DNA of 33,583 bases from Thiocapsa sp. KS1 (GTDB taxonomy: Bacteria; Pseudomonadota; Gammaproteobacteria; Chromatiales; Chromatiaceae): the NCBI RefSeq assembly GCF_001499735.1, contig NZ_LN848257.1:1267419-1301001 (forward strand), given 5' to 3'. Below are positions 1 through 8,599 of this stretch, piece by piece (position 1 is the first letter of the stretch; the number at the start of each line of letters is the position of its first letter). A program made the translations under genes and the position numbers. The notes beneath the pieces were generated by a model. That model searched no databases. It was not told the origin of the DNA and worked only from the letters and a program-made list of their open reading frames with translations.

Positions 1-83
1 CGGTGCATGGCCTTTTTGTGTCATCGAGGATCCGAGCCCGCAATCCATCGGATCGCCGGGATCGAGACCCTGTCTACCGGCGA

Positions 84-1181
<1,098 letters not shown>

Positions 1182-1245
1182 CTATCCGGGCTGAGTGAGC
1201 CGCAAGCCGCGCAAGCAGCTCGATCCGACGAAAATGATCGAGGAC

Positions 1246-1333
1246 TTAAACCGCGTCCGCCGCAAAGGTGGCGGACAGGTACCGGACCACGCCCACGGCA
1301 AAACGGCTCATGTCGCGCGCAGACGCGGTTTAA
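1246..1333. repeat. TAAACCGCGTC inverted-repeat element, copy A (ilvN-ilvC)
   Basis: An 88-bp element with arms TTAAACCGCGTC (1246-1257) and GACGCGGTTTAA (1322-1333), a perfect 12-bp inverted repeat. Inside the left arm a second hairpin forms between GTCCGCC (1255-1261) and GGCGGAC (1270-1276). The right end overlaps the ilvN stop codon (1330-1332, TAA on the minus strand). It occupies most of the ilvN-ilvC gap and would be transcribed within the operon mRNA. The rest of the gap (1107-1245) shows no gene. Confidence 0.85.
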
Positions 1334-1821
1334 ACCGCCAAACCCTTGTCGCCGCGCGAGATGCCGGTCGGACCCGAACGGACGACCTCGACGATCAGCC
1401 CCTCCGGAACCGCGTCGATGAAGGCATCCAGCTTCTTGGATGCCCCGGTCAGCTCGATGACATAGCTGGTATCCGTTACATCGATGATCTTGGCGCGGAA
1501 GATCTCGGTCAGGCGCTTGAGCTCCTCGCGGTCCTGCCGCTCGGCGCGCACCTTGATCATCATCATCTCGCGCTCGATGTGCGGGCCCTCGGACAGATCG
1601 AGCAGCTTCACGGTGTCGATCAGTTTATTCAACTGCTTCTTGATCTGCTCGACCACGTCGTCGTTGCCCGTGGTCACCAGGGTCATCCGCGAGAGGGTCG
1701 GATCATCCGTCGGCGCGACGGTCAGCGATTCGATGTTGTAGCCACGGGCGGAGAAGAGCCCTGCAACGCGCGAGAGCGCGCCTGCCTCGTTCTCCAGCAG
1801 CACGGCGATGATATGTCTCAT
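1330..1821 (-). CDS. ilvN: Acetolactate synthase small (regulatory) subunit
   Basis: Regulatory subunit of acetohydroxyacid synthase; it binds IlvB and in this family confers valine feedback inhibition through its N-terminal ACT domain. At 163 residues it has the length of E. coli IlvH and matches it closely: LLENEAGALSRVAGLFSARG (from residue 8), then YNIESLTVAPTDDPTLSRMT, are near-identical ACT-domain signatures. The C-terminal half is the usual small-subunit activation domain. Its ATG lies 31 bp after the ilvB stop, so the two are cotranscribed; the ribosome-binding site is weak (GAGACC). The TAA stop is part of the terminal repeat of element A, so the repeat end has become coding sequence. 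It could equally be called ilvH. Confidence 0.96.
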   Translation of the reverse strand: MRHIIAVLLENEAGALSRVAGLFSARGYNIESLTVAPTDDPTLSRMTLVTTGNDDVVEQIKKQLNKLIDTVKLLDLSEGPHIEREMMMIKVRAERQDREELKRLTEIFRAKIIDVTDTSYVIELTGASKKLDAFIDAVPEGLIVEVVRSGPTGISRGDKGLAV

Positions 1822-1842
1822 GTCGTCAGGTCTCTTTCGCTC

Positions 1843-1856
1843 GGGACGCGGTTTAG
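1843..1856. repeat. Half copy of the TAAACCGCGTC element (ilvB-ilvN)
   Basis: GGACGCGGTTTAG at 1844-1856, preceded by G at 1843, is identical to the right arm of copy B (7574-7586). No partner arm occurs within 100 bp on either side, so this is a solo end. It fills about half of the 31-bp ilvB-ilvN spacer and provides the ilvB stop codon (1853-1855, TAA on the minus strand). Confidence 0.7.
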
Positions 1857-3646
1857 GCCAGCTCGCGATCCGACAGACTCGGTGCCAGATGCATCTCGTG
1901 GTGGCCCTTGCCGCTGGCGATCATCGGATAAACGTTCTCGGTGGGATCCACGATGACATCCATGAACACGAGACGGTTCTTCATGGCGAATGCCTCGGTC
2001 ATGGCGGCCTCCAGGTCCCCCGGCTGGTCGACACGCATGCCGACATGCCCGAAACTCTCGGCGAGCTTCACGAAGTCCGGCAGGGCGTCGACGTAGGAGT
2101 TCGAGTAGCGGCTCTCGTAGAAGAGCTCCTGCCACTGCCGCACCATGCCCATATAGCCGTTGTTGAGCAGGATCACCTTGATGGGCAGCCCGTATTGAAG
2201 GCAGGTGGCCAGCTCCTGGATACACATGAGGATGCTCGCCTCGCCGGAGATACAGGCGACCTGCGCATCCGGAAACGCCAATTGCACGCCCATCGCTGCC
2301 GGAAGGCCGAAGCCCATGGTCCCCAGACCGCCCGAATTGATCCAGCGCCGCGGCTTGTCGAACGGATAAAACTGGGCGGCAAACATCTGGTGCTGCCCCA
2401 CGTCGGAGGTCAAATAGAGATCGCCGTCGGTCACCTTGTAGAGTGTTTCCACCGCGAACTGCGGCTTGATGGCGGCGCTGTTGCGGTCGTAGCGCAAACA
2501 GTCGACCCCCTGCCACTCGGCGATCTTGGCCCACCAATCGGCGACCGCAGGCGCGTCGGAACGCGGAGCCGGGGCCAGTTCTCGGTACAGCTTCAGCATG
2601 TCGGCGAGCACGTTCGCGACCTGTCCGACGATGGGGACATGCACCTTGACGGTCTTGGAGATCGAGGACGGATCCACGTCGACATGGATAATCTTGGCAT
2701 GAGGACAGAAATGCTCGATCTTGCCGGTGACCCGATCATCGAAACGCGCGCCGATGGCGATCAAGACATCCGTCTCGTGCATCGCCATGTTTGCCTCGTA
2801 GGTGCCGTGCATCCCGAGCATGCCGATGAACTGCGGATCGGTCATGGGATAGGCACCGAGCCCCATCAGGGTACTGGTGACGGGAAAGCCGGTCGCACGC
2901 ACGAGCTCGGTCAGTTGGGACGACGCCTCGCCGAGCACCACGCCGCCGCCGGTGTAGAACACCGGCCGCTTGGCCTGGAGGATGAGATCGACGGCCTTGC
3001 GGATCTGCCCGGGATGCCCCTTAAGCACCGGGTTGTAGGAGCGCATCTTGATATCGCGCGGGTATTCGTACGGGATCTTGATGTTCGGATCCGTCACGTC
3101 CTTGGGGATGTCGACCACCACGGGTCCGGGCCGACCGCTCGTCGCGATATAGAAGGCCTTGCGAATGGTCATCGCGAGATCGCGCACGTCCTTGACCAGG
3201 AAGTTGTGCTTCACGCAGGGTCGAGTGATGCCGACCGTGTCGACCTCTTGAAAGGCGTCGCTGCCGATCACGGGGATCGGTACCTGACCGGTCAGGATCA
3301 CCATCGGGATGGAGTCCATGTATGCGGTGGCGATACCCGTGACCGCGTTGGTCGCACCAGGGCCGGACGTCACCAGACAGACACCGCACTTGCCGGTCGC
3401 GCGTGCATAGCCGTCCGCCGCATGCGAGGCACCCTGCTCGTGACGCACCAGGATGTGCTTGACGGACTCCTGCCTGAAGAGTGCGTCGTAGATGTGCAGC
3501 ACGGCACCGCCGGGATAGCCGAAGACGAACTCGACACCCTCGTCGGCAAGGGCCTGGATGACGATCTCGGCCCCGCTCAGCTCGAGACCACGCCGCTCGG
3601 GCCGCCCCGGATCGGCCCCATCGGGTTGCGCTTCAGACAGTGCCAC
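1853..3646 (-). CDS. ilvB: Acetolactate synthase large (catalytic) subunit
   Basis: Thiamine-diphosphate enzyme condensing pyruvate with pyruvate or 2-oxobutyrate, the first common step of branched-chain amino-acid synthesis. It has 597 residues with the three usual domains: N-terminal TPP PYR domain with catalytic Glu (about E70, in VRHEQGASHAADGYARATGK), the central FAD-binding domain, and the C-terminal PP domain. The metal-binding GDG motif reads GEAS at residues 468-471, keeping an acidic ligand as Glu469. The start is GTG, with a good GGAGGT seven bases upstream. About 25 residues precede the conserved LSGAEIVIQAL, a length common in proteobacterial homologues. First gene of ilvBNC. Its stop codon lies in a half copy of the repeat element. 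Identification is secure; ilvI is the alternative name. Confidence 0.96.
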   Translation of the reverse strand: MALSEAQPDGADPGRPERRGLELSGAEIVIQALADEGVEFVFGYPGGAVLHIYDALFRQESVKHILVRHEQGASHAADGYARATGKCGVCLVTSGPGATNAVTGIATAYMDSIPMVILTGQVPIPVIGSDAFQEVDTVGITRPCVKHNFLVKDVRDLAMTIRKAFYIATSGRPGPVVVDIPKDVTDPNIKIPYEYPRDIKMRSYNPVLKGHPGQIRKAVDLILQAKRPVFYTGGGVVLGEASSQLTELVRATGFPVTSTLMGLGAYPMTDPQFIGMLGMHGTYEANMAMHETDVLIAIGARFDDRVTGKIEHFCPHAKIIHVDVDPSSISKTVKVHVPIVGQVANVLADMLKLYRELAPAPRSDAPAVADWWAKIAEWQGVDCLRYDRNSAAIKPQFAVETLYKVTDGDLYLTSDVGQHQMFAAQFYPFDKPRRWINSGGLGTMGFGLPAAMGVQLAFPDAQVACISGEASILMCIQELATCLQYGLPIKVILLNNGYMGMVRQWQELFYESRYSNSYVDALPDFVKLAESFGHVGMRVDQPGDLEAAMTEAFAMKNRLVFMDVIVDPTENVYPMIASGKGHHEMHLAPSLSDRELA

Positions 3647-3692
3647 CTCGGTGACCTCCGATCAGTCCTAGGAAAGGGTTCAAAAGCGGTCG

Positions 3693-3721
3693 AAATTACC
3701 GCGATCGGTGCAGCGGGTCAA
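3693..3721 (-). promoter_or_regulatory. Candidate sigma-70 promoter for ilvBNC
   Basis: On the minus strand TTGACC (plus 3716-3721) is followed after exactly 17 bases by TAATTT (plus 3693-3698), about 46 bases before the ilvB GTG. The -35 is good and the -10 is weak. I saw no leader peptide rich in Val, Leu or Ile and no terminator-antiterminator pair in the leader, so attenuation of the enterobacterial type is not supported here. Confidence 0.4.
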
Positions 3722-3783
3722 GCGAAGTGCCGAACCGCATGCGATCGTGCCCGCTCGGACCCGCCCCGGAAGACCCGAGCGCC

Positions 3784-4839
3784 TCAACGACAACGCGTCG
3801 GGCGCAACCGGCTCAGTCTGGTCGCGGAAAGACCGTAGACGCAGTCATGGATGTCCTGCAGAAAACCCAGCTCGTCCCAGGCATCCTCGGGCCAGCCCCC
3901 CGGCTCGGCGCGACTGCCCAGCGTCAGCTCCCGGAACGCAAGGTCGAATGCTTCGGGGTCTCCCCACACCATGCGCAGGCTTGCCAAGGCGTCCGGAAAG
4001 CGTGACTCCAAGACCGAAACATCGGTGCGCTCGCCGAGCGCGAGGTCTTCCGTCGGCCGCGCGACATGCATCGCGCGCAGCCAGTCCGGGGCGCCCGCAA
4101 AGCTGGACTCGGGATCCTTCCAGACCGGCGGAAGCTGCGCGGTCAGCAGATCGACGAACGCCTTGATCGCGGATGTCGGATGCTCGAATCCGAGGTCGAG
4201 GCCGAACAGCTCGGCCGTGGCGAATCCCTCGACCTTGACCCTCGCGATCGAGCGCACGCGCGCCCTCAATCGGAAACTCGGCAGGCCCGCGCCCCCGTGG
4301 ATCGCCAGACGGATACTCTGGCCTGCATCGTATGCCTCGAAGACGGTCACGCCGAGGTGACCGGTCGCGATCTGCTCGAGCATCTCGCGCATCGCGCCGG
4401 CATCCTCGACCGCAACCTCGAGCTCGCGCACGAGCAAGCCTGCGTCCTGCTCCGAGGAGCCGTCCGCCGCATCGAGCATGGTCAGCAGCTTTTCAAGCCT
4501 CGCTTGGCTTCTCGGCGAGAGGCTCGCGAACCGAACCGCGACCTGATAATGGCCCGAGGCCAAACGTTGCGCCCGGACCACCTCGGCCTCGACCGCAACC
4601 TTCTCATGGCCTCGCCAGGGAAACACCAAACGCAGGGTGCCGGACAGGGCGGCCAGCGGCGCCGCGACGACGAACTGGGCACCACCCCAGGAGATGTCCT
4701 GATTCATGGCGATGAGCGGATCGCCCGATGTCGGCAGATAGACCTGGATCGGGATCCGCACGACGATACGGCGCTGCGTTCGCCGGTTTGCAACCGGAGC
4801 AGTCTGTTCCGGACTCGAATCCGCAGGTTGCTTTGTCAT
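3784..4839 (-). CDS. PilZ domain protein (probable c-di-GMP receptor)
   Basis: A 351-residue protein whose first ~110 residues form a PilZ domain: the arginine cluster RRTQRR (about 19-24) and DISWGG (about 48-53) supply the RxxxR and D/NxSxxG signatures that bind cyclic di-GMP in this family. A second region of similar layout follows (about 150-255, ending FGLDLGFEHPTSAIKAFVDLL) and may be a degenerate second PilZ fold without the arginine motif. The last ~95 residues are unrecognised. There is no signal peptide or membrane segment. The reading frame is open to 5097, but the upstream part is low quality and overlaps the proS promoter; I chose the ATG at 4839 (4857 is possible). The output it controls cannot be told from its neighbours (ilv and proS). 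Confidence 0.82.
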   Translation of the reverse strand: MTKQPADSSPEQTAPVANRRTQRRIVVRIPIQVYLPTSGDPLIAMNQDISWGGAQFVVAAPLAALSGTLRLVFPWRGHEKVAVEAEVVRAQRLASGHYQVAVRFASLSPRSQARLEKLLTMLDAADGSSEQDAGLLVRELEVAVEDAGAMREMLEQIATGHLGVTVFEAYDAGQSIRLAIHGGAGLPSFRLRARVRSIARVKVEGFATAELFGLDLGFEHPTSAIKAFVDLLTAQLPPVWKDPESSFAGAPDWLRAMHVARPTEDLALGERTDVSVLESRFPDALASLRMVWGDPEAFDLAFRELTLGSRAEPGGWPEDAWDELGFLQDIHDCVYGLSATRLSRLRPTRCR

Positions 4840-4894
4840 CTCGCACTCGGATCGCATCGGCGCCGGGGCTGTCGGTGCCGGCTGGATTTCACCC

Positions 4895-4900
4895 AGTATA
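4895..4900 (-). promoter_or_regulatory. Possible -10 box for the PilZ gene
   Basis: TATACT on the minus strand (5 of 6 consensus bases), 56 bases before the chosen PilZ start. No convincing -35 at 16-18 bp. It lies in the 189-bp divergent region shared with proS. Confidence 0.3.
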
Positions 4901-4968
4901 TCGGGGCCTTCGAAGTCTCGCGAAACCCCGGCTCGACAGACGTCGCGCCCGACCGGACGATCGCGCGG

Positions 4969-4997
4969 TTGTTTCGATACCGGTAGACCAATACACT
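4969..4997 (+). promoter_or_regulatory. Candidate sigma-70 promoter for proS
   Basis: TTGTTT (4969-4974), 17-bp spacer, TACACT (4992-4997), 32 bases before the proS ATG. Each hexamer matches consensus at four positions, and the spacing is ideal. It faces away from the PilZ gene. Confidence 0.4.
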
Positions 4998-5028
4998 TCG
5001 CGCCTTTACGTTGCCGATAGTCCTGCCG

Positions 5029-6750
5029 ATGCGCACCTCCCAGTTTCCGATCCAGACCCTCAAAGAGACCCCCGCCGACGCGGAGATCGCCAGTCACCGG
5101 CTGATGCTGCGCGCCGGCATGATCCGCAAGCTGGCGGCCGGACTCTACACGTGGTTACCGATGGGGCTTCGCGTCCTGCGCAAGGTCGAAGGCATTGTCC
5201 GCGATGAAATGGACCGCGCCGGTGCCTTGGAGGTTTCCATGCCCGCGGTGCAGCCCGCCGAGCTGTGGCAGGAATCCGGCCGCTGGGACCAGTACGGCCC
5301 GGAGCTGCTGCGTCTGCGCGATCGCCATCAACGGGACTTCTGCTTCGGCCCGACGCACGAGGAGATCATCACGGACCTCGCACGCAACGAGCTGAAGAGC
5401 TACAAACAGCTGCCGATCAACTTCTACCAGATCCAGACCAAGTTCCGCGACGAGATCCGGCCACGCTTCGGCGTGATGCGCGCCCGCGAGTTCCTGATGA
5501 AGGATGCCTATTCCTTCCATCTCGACGATGCCTCGCTCGAAGACACCTACCGGCAGATGCACGCGGCCTACAGCCGCATCTTCAGCCGCTGCGGGCTCGA
5601 TTTCCGCCCGGTGCAGGCCGACACCGGCAGCATCGGCGGCAACGCCTCGCATGAGTTCCATGTGCTCGCGGACTCGGGCGAAGACGCCATCGCATTCTCC
5701 GACAGCAGCGACTACGCGGCCAACGTCGAGCTGGCCGAGGCCCTCGCCTTGGCCGACGCCGCCCCGGCACCGCAGGAGACCGCGCGCCTGATCGACACGC
5801 CGAACGCACGCACCATCGCGGATCTGGTCGAGCAGTTCGCTCAGCCGATCGAGCGCACGGTCAAGACCCTGGTGGTCGCGGCCTCCGCCGAGAGCGCGTC
5901 CGCGCTGATCGCCCTGCTGGTGCGCGGTGATCACGAGCTCAACGCCATCAAGGCCGAGAAGCTGCCCGGGGTCGCCGCGCCGCTGCGCATGGCAACCGAG
6001 GCCGAGATCCGCGAGGCGATCGGCGCCGGTCCCGGATCGCTGGGGCCGAAGGATCTGCCGATCCCCTGCATCGTGGATCGCACCGTCGCGGTCACCGGCG
6101 ATTTCAGCGCCGGCGCGAATCAGGACGGCAAGCATTGGTTCGGTCTGAACTGGGGCCGTGATCTGCCGCTTCCCGAGGTCGCCGATCTGCGCAACGTCAT
6201 CGACGGCGACCCGAGCCCGGATGGCGAGGGCCATCTGAAGATCGCGCGCGGGATCGAGGTCGGACACATCTTCCAGCTCGGGCGTAAATACAGCCAGGCC
6301 ATGAAGGCCAACGTGCTCGGCGAGGACGGCCGTGCGACGACCCTCACCATGGGCTGTTACGGCATCGGGGTGTCGCGCGTGGTCGCCGCGGCGATCGAGC
6401 AGCATCACGACGAGCGCGGTATCTCTTGGCCGGCGCCGATCGCGCCCTTCCAGGTCGCACTTCTGCCGATGAAGCTCGGCAAGTCATACCGTGTCCGCGA
6501 GGCGACGGAGCAGCTTTACGCGGACCTGAAGCAGGTCGGCATCGACGTCCTGCTCGACGATCGCGACGCCCGCCCCGGCGTCATGTTCGCCGACATGGAG
6601 CTGATCGGCATCCCGCATCGCATCGTCGTCGGCGACAAGTCGCTCGACGACGGTCAGGTCGAGTACAAGGGCCGCAACGACAGCGAGACGCAGCTTATCC
6701 CGATCGAGGAGATCGTCGGCTGGCTGTCGGCGCGGCTTCGGTCGGACTGA
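5029..6750 (+). CDS. proS: Prolyl-tRNA synthetase (bacterial type, with editing domain)
   Basis: Charges tRNA-Pro with proline; cytoplasmic. The 573 residues are close in length and sequence to E. coli ProS, starting [20 protein letters not shown]. Class II motifs are visible: [18 protein letters not shown] and [19 protein letters not shown] (motif 2), and the C-terminal [14 protein letters not shown] (motif 3). The inserted YbaK-type editing domain that hydrolyses Ala-tRNA-Pro spans about residues 225-405 ([10 protein letters not shown] onward), so this is the prokaryote-type rather than the archaeal-type enzyme. The C-terminal anticodon-binding domain ends [12 protein letters not shown] at 5011 would add six residues; the ATG at 5029 matches the family start. 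The gene is followed by a heptamer array starting six bases after the stop. Confidence 0.97.
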   Translation: MRTSQFPIQTLKETPADAEIASHRLMLRAGMIRKLAAGLYTWLPMGLRVLRKVEGIVRDEMDRAGALEVSMPAVQPAELWQESGRWDQYGPELLRLRDRHQRDFCFGPTHEEIITDLARNELKSYKQLPINFYQIQTKFRDEIRPRFGVMRAREFLMKDAYSFHLDDASLEDTYRQMHAAYSRIFSRCGLDFRPVQADTGSIGGNASHEFHVLADSGEDAIAFSDSSDYAANVELAEALALADAAPAPQETARLIDTPNARTIADLVEQFAQPIERTVKTLVVAASAESASALIALLVRGDHELNAIKAEKLPGVAAPLRMATEAEIREAIGAGPGSLGPKDLPIPCIVDRTVAVTGDFSAGANQDGKHWFGLNWGRDLPLPEVADLRNVIDGDPSPDGEGHLKIARGIEVGHIFQLGRKYSQAMKANVLGEDGRATTLTMGCYGIGVSRVVAAAIEQHHDERGISWPAPIAPFQVALLPMKLGKSYRVREATEQLYADLKQVGIDVLLDDRDARPGVMFADMELIGIPHRIVVGDKSLDDGQVEYKGRNDSETQLIPIEEIVGWLSARLRSD

Positions 6751-6755
6751 TTCAG

Positions 6756-6811
6756 GCCGCCAGCCGCCAGCCGCCAGCCGCCAGCCGCCAGCCGCCAGCC
6801 GCCAGCCGCCA
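6756..6811. repeat. Heptanucleotide array, 8 perfect copies of GCCGCCA
   Basis: Eight uninterrupted 7-bp units starting six bases after the proS stop. On the minus strand the unit reads GGCTGGC, one base from the GGCTGGA unit of the array at 25966-26028. Because 3 x 7 = 21, the array stays open in all frames and yields spurious ORFs with a repeated GGWRLAA peptide on the minus strand. It lies in the 231-bp proS-fabA gap, which otherwise holds only the next array. Confidence 0.95.
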
Positions 6812-6890
6812 GCGATCCTCGCGCGCTCGCACGGGCAACGCAACACCCAACGCCTCGCGTGCAATCCATACCGCCCCGCCACCTCGAACG

Positions 6891-6939
6891 GAGGCAGGAG
6901 GCAGGAGGCAGGAAGCTGGAGGCTGGAAGCTGGAAGCCA
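6891..6939. repeat. Degenerate heptanucleotide array, 7 copies of GARGCWG
   Basis: Three GAGGCAG units, then GAAGCTG, GAGGCTG, GAAGCTG and GAAGCCA. The unit is a permutation of GGCTGGA with changes and runs in the opposite orientation to the array at 6756-6811, so the two face each other across a 79-bp spacer upstream of fabA. The degeneracy suggests it is older than the perfect neighbouring array. Confidence 0.9.
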
Positions 6940-6981
6940 CCAAACACTGGAACCGCAAGACACACAGGACCTCACCCCAAA

Positions 6982-7497
6982 ATGACTAAAGAAGCCTCCT
7001 TCGACCGCGACGCGCTCCTCGCTTGCGGACACGGCGAGATGTTCGGTCCGGGCAATGCCCAACTGCCCGTGCCGAACATGCTGATGATGGATCGCGTGCT
7101 GCGCATCGCCGATTTCGGCGGCGCCAACGGCAAGGGCGAGATCCTGGCCGAGCTGGATATCAAGCCGGAGCTCTGGTTCTTTCAGTGCCATTTTCCCGGC
7201 GACCCGGTCATGCCCGGCTGTCTGGGTTTGGATGCACTCTGGCAGCTTGTCGGCTTCTATCTCGCGTGGATCGGCAATCCCGGGCACGGGCGTGCGCTCG
7301 GTGTGGGCGAGGTCAAGTTCACCGGTCAGGTGCTCCCGACCGCCAGCAAGGTGACCTATCACATCGACATGAAGCGGGTGATCTCGCGCAAGCTGGTGCT
7401 CGGCATCGGCGACGGCGTGGTGCAGGTGGACGGGCGCACCATCTATACGGCCAAGGATCTGCGGGTGGGGCTCTTTACCTCGACCGAGGGCTTCTAA
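6982..7497 (+). CDS. fabA: 3-hydroxydecanoyl-ACP dehydratase/isomerase
   Basis: Dehydrates 3-hydroxydecanoyl-ACP and isomerises the trans-2 to the cis-3 double bond, starting anaerobic unsaturated fatty-acid synthesis; cytoplasmic hot-dog-fold homodimer. The 171 residues are close to E. coli FabA (172). The catalytic pair is in place: His70 in [20 protein letters not shown] and Asp84 in the same stretch. PNMLMMDRV and [18 protein letters not shown] are family hallmarks. The open frame extends upstream through the heptamer array to 6859, but that part is repeat-derived; the ATG at 6982 gives the normal N-terminus. The ribosome-binding site is poor (AGGA, 12 bases away). fabB, a frequent partner, is not in the window. 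Confidence 0.97.
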   Translation: MTKEASFDRDALLACGHGEMFGPGNAQLPVPNMLMMDRVLRIADFGGANGKGEILAELDIKPELWFFQCHFPGDPVMPGCLGLDALWQLVGFYLAWIGNPGHGRALGVGEVKFTGQVLPTASKVTYHIDMKRVISRKLVLGIGDGVVQVDGRTIYTAKDLRVGLFTSTEGF

Positions 7498-7499
7498 GA

Positions 7500-7586
7500 C
7501 TAAACCGCGTCCAGAGCGAGATGCTCACTTTCGAGTGAGCTCGACGTTTGGTGCATCCACGACCCTTAGCGGGGGACGCGGTTTAG
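7500..7586. repeat. TAAACCGCGTC inverted-repeat element, copy B (after fabA)
   Basis: An 87-bp element with perfect 13-bp arms CTAAACCGCGTCC (7500-7512) and GGACGCGGTTTAG (7574-7586). Inside is a clean hairpin, GCTCACT (7523-7529) and AGTGAGC (7534-7540), closing a TTCG tetraloop. It starts two bases after the fabA stop codon. Confidence 0.88.
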
Positions 7587-7598
7587 GATCGGAAAAGG

Positions 7599-7649
7599 AT
7601 TTTTCGGTTTTGACTTGGCTGAGATCGGCTTCGTTGATCTCCGAAAAAT
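7599..7649. other. Nested hairpin, possible bidirectional terminator of fabA and crtA-like gene
   Basis: ATTTTTCGG (7599-7607) pairs with CCGAAAAAT (7641-7649), and inside it GAGATC (7621-7626) pairs with GATCTC (7636-7641). It lies between the converging fabA and CrtA-like genes. The A/T-rich outer stem gives T-rich strands in both directions, but the loop is long for a standard terminator. Confidence 0.4.
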
Positions 7650-7658
7650 TCCATACCC

Positions 7659-7689
7659 GTAGGTCGGGCAAAGCGTAGCGTACCCAACA
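7659..7689. repeat. REP-like palindromic sequence
   Basis: GTAGGTCGGGC, then AAAGCGTAGCG, then TACCCAACA. This imperfect palindrome resembles a short intergenic repeat I recall from many proteobacterial genomes (GGTGGGC-AAAGCG-...-GCCCACC type). It is the only copy in the window, and the assignment rests on resemblance. Confidence 0.45.
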
Positions 7690-7702
7690 CACCGTCGTCG
7701 TA

Positions 7703-8458
7703 TCACTGTTTCCGCGACTCCCCTGATATTGCGACGCCCTGCGGGTTACGCTCTCGAGACTCCATCATTGCAGCCAGGGCAGGATAACGCTCTAGATCGC
7801 CCTCGACCCGCTCGATCGCGAAGCGGACGAACATCGACTCGCTCAACCAGTCCTCCTGGCGGGACGCGCGACCGGCCCGATGATGCGGCGTGGTGCGATA
7901 GGCAAACGCCTGCATCCGAGCCAGATCCTCCCAGACGCTGAAGGTGGCGAGCGTCAAAAGCGGGTGCTCTCCGAATCCGACGTGATAGGGGCAGCCCGGC
8001 GTGTCGCGCAGCTGCCGGCGGATCTCGGGGACGCTGCGCCAGAAGGCACGCGCCCGCGTCGGAGCAACCCGCGCACGGGTGAGTACAACGAGCGGCCGAT
8101 CCGGCTGCTGTTCGCCTCGATAGTCGAAGAGTGCCTCGCCGCCCCAGGTTCCGCGCCCGGAAACCGGCGTCAGCGTAAAGTGGAGCTGCTCGGTGCTCGC
8201 ATCGGCGACGGCTCGGTAGAAACGGGTCCGTCGCGAACGCGCCTCGTCCTCGGGATCCGCGAAGACCCGCATCAGACAGTAAGCACCGAGATCCGGCACC
8301 ACGGAAAACCCGTCGCCGCCGCCGCAGCCCATCAGGCGGATTCGGCCGGTCGGCATACGGCGATCCATCAGAAACCGCTGAAAGCCCATCCGCAGGAAGG
8401 CATCGGCGACACGCAGCCCCGAATAGCGGAAGAAGCTGAACACGACCAAACGACTCAC
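7703..8458 (-). CDS. crtA: CrtA-type carotenoid (spheroidene) monooxygenase
   Basis: Resembles spheroidene monooxygenase CrtA, which introduces a keto group at C-2 of acyclic carotenoids such as spheroidene in purple bacteria. Family features seen: VVFSFFRYSG near the N-terminus, GCGGGDGFSVVPDLGAY (CrtA has a GTGEGFTPLPN-type stretch here), VLTRARVAPTRARAFWRSVP, GFGEHPLLTLATFSVWEDL and EDWLSESMFVRF. The sequence is 251 residues from the GTG at 8458, preceded by GAGGGG at good distance; an ATG at 8479 would add seven residues. It stands alone, divergent from an AAA-ATPase gene, with no other carotenoid or photosynthesis gene in the window, so its substrate is open. The call is from remembered family sequence. 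Confidence 0.72.
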   Translation of the reverse strand: MSRLVVFSFFRYSGLRVADAFLRMGFQRFLMDRRMPTGRIRLMGCGGGDGFSVVPDLGAYCLMRVFADPEDEARSRRTRFYRAVADASTEQLHFTLTPVSGRGTWGGEALFDYRGEQQPDRPLVVLTRARVAPTRARAFWRSVPEIRRQLRDTPGCPYHVGFGEHPLLTLATFSVWEDLARMQAFAYRTTPHHRAGRASRQEDWLSESMFVRFAIERVEGDLERYPALAAMMESRERNPQGVAISGESRKQ

Positions 8459-8599
8459 GATCACCCCTCGCTCGAGCATCGAAACGACACGCCGATTACC
8501 CTGGGAACCCTCTCGGACGGACGCCCCAACCGCGTCCTACACAACATCGAAGCGTGCTATGTTCGCGGAACGATCCACGCACCCGGAGCAGGTCGCGCC

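Noticed and set aside
1409-1417. AACCGCGTC inside ilvN
   Set aside because: It lies in conserved coding sequence with no partner arm; expected by chance at this base composition.
5155-6408. 417-residue minus-strand ORF over proS
   Set aside because: Shadow of proS; the proS frame carries all class II synthetase motifs.
6654-6965. Minus-strand ORFs with GGWRLAA repeats through the proS-fabA gap
   Set aside because: They are products of 7-bp tandem repeats that stay open in every frame; no ribosome-binding site or unique sequence supports them.
8528-8537. AACCGCGTCC upstream of the AAA-ATPase gene, similar to the repeat-element terminus
   Set aside because: The first two bases differ (CA in place of TA), and no partner arm lies within 100 bp on either side; probably chance or a very decayed end.
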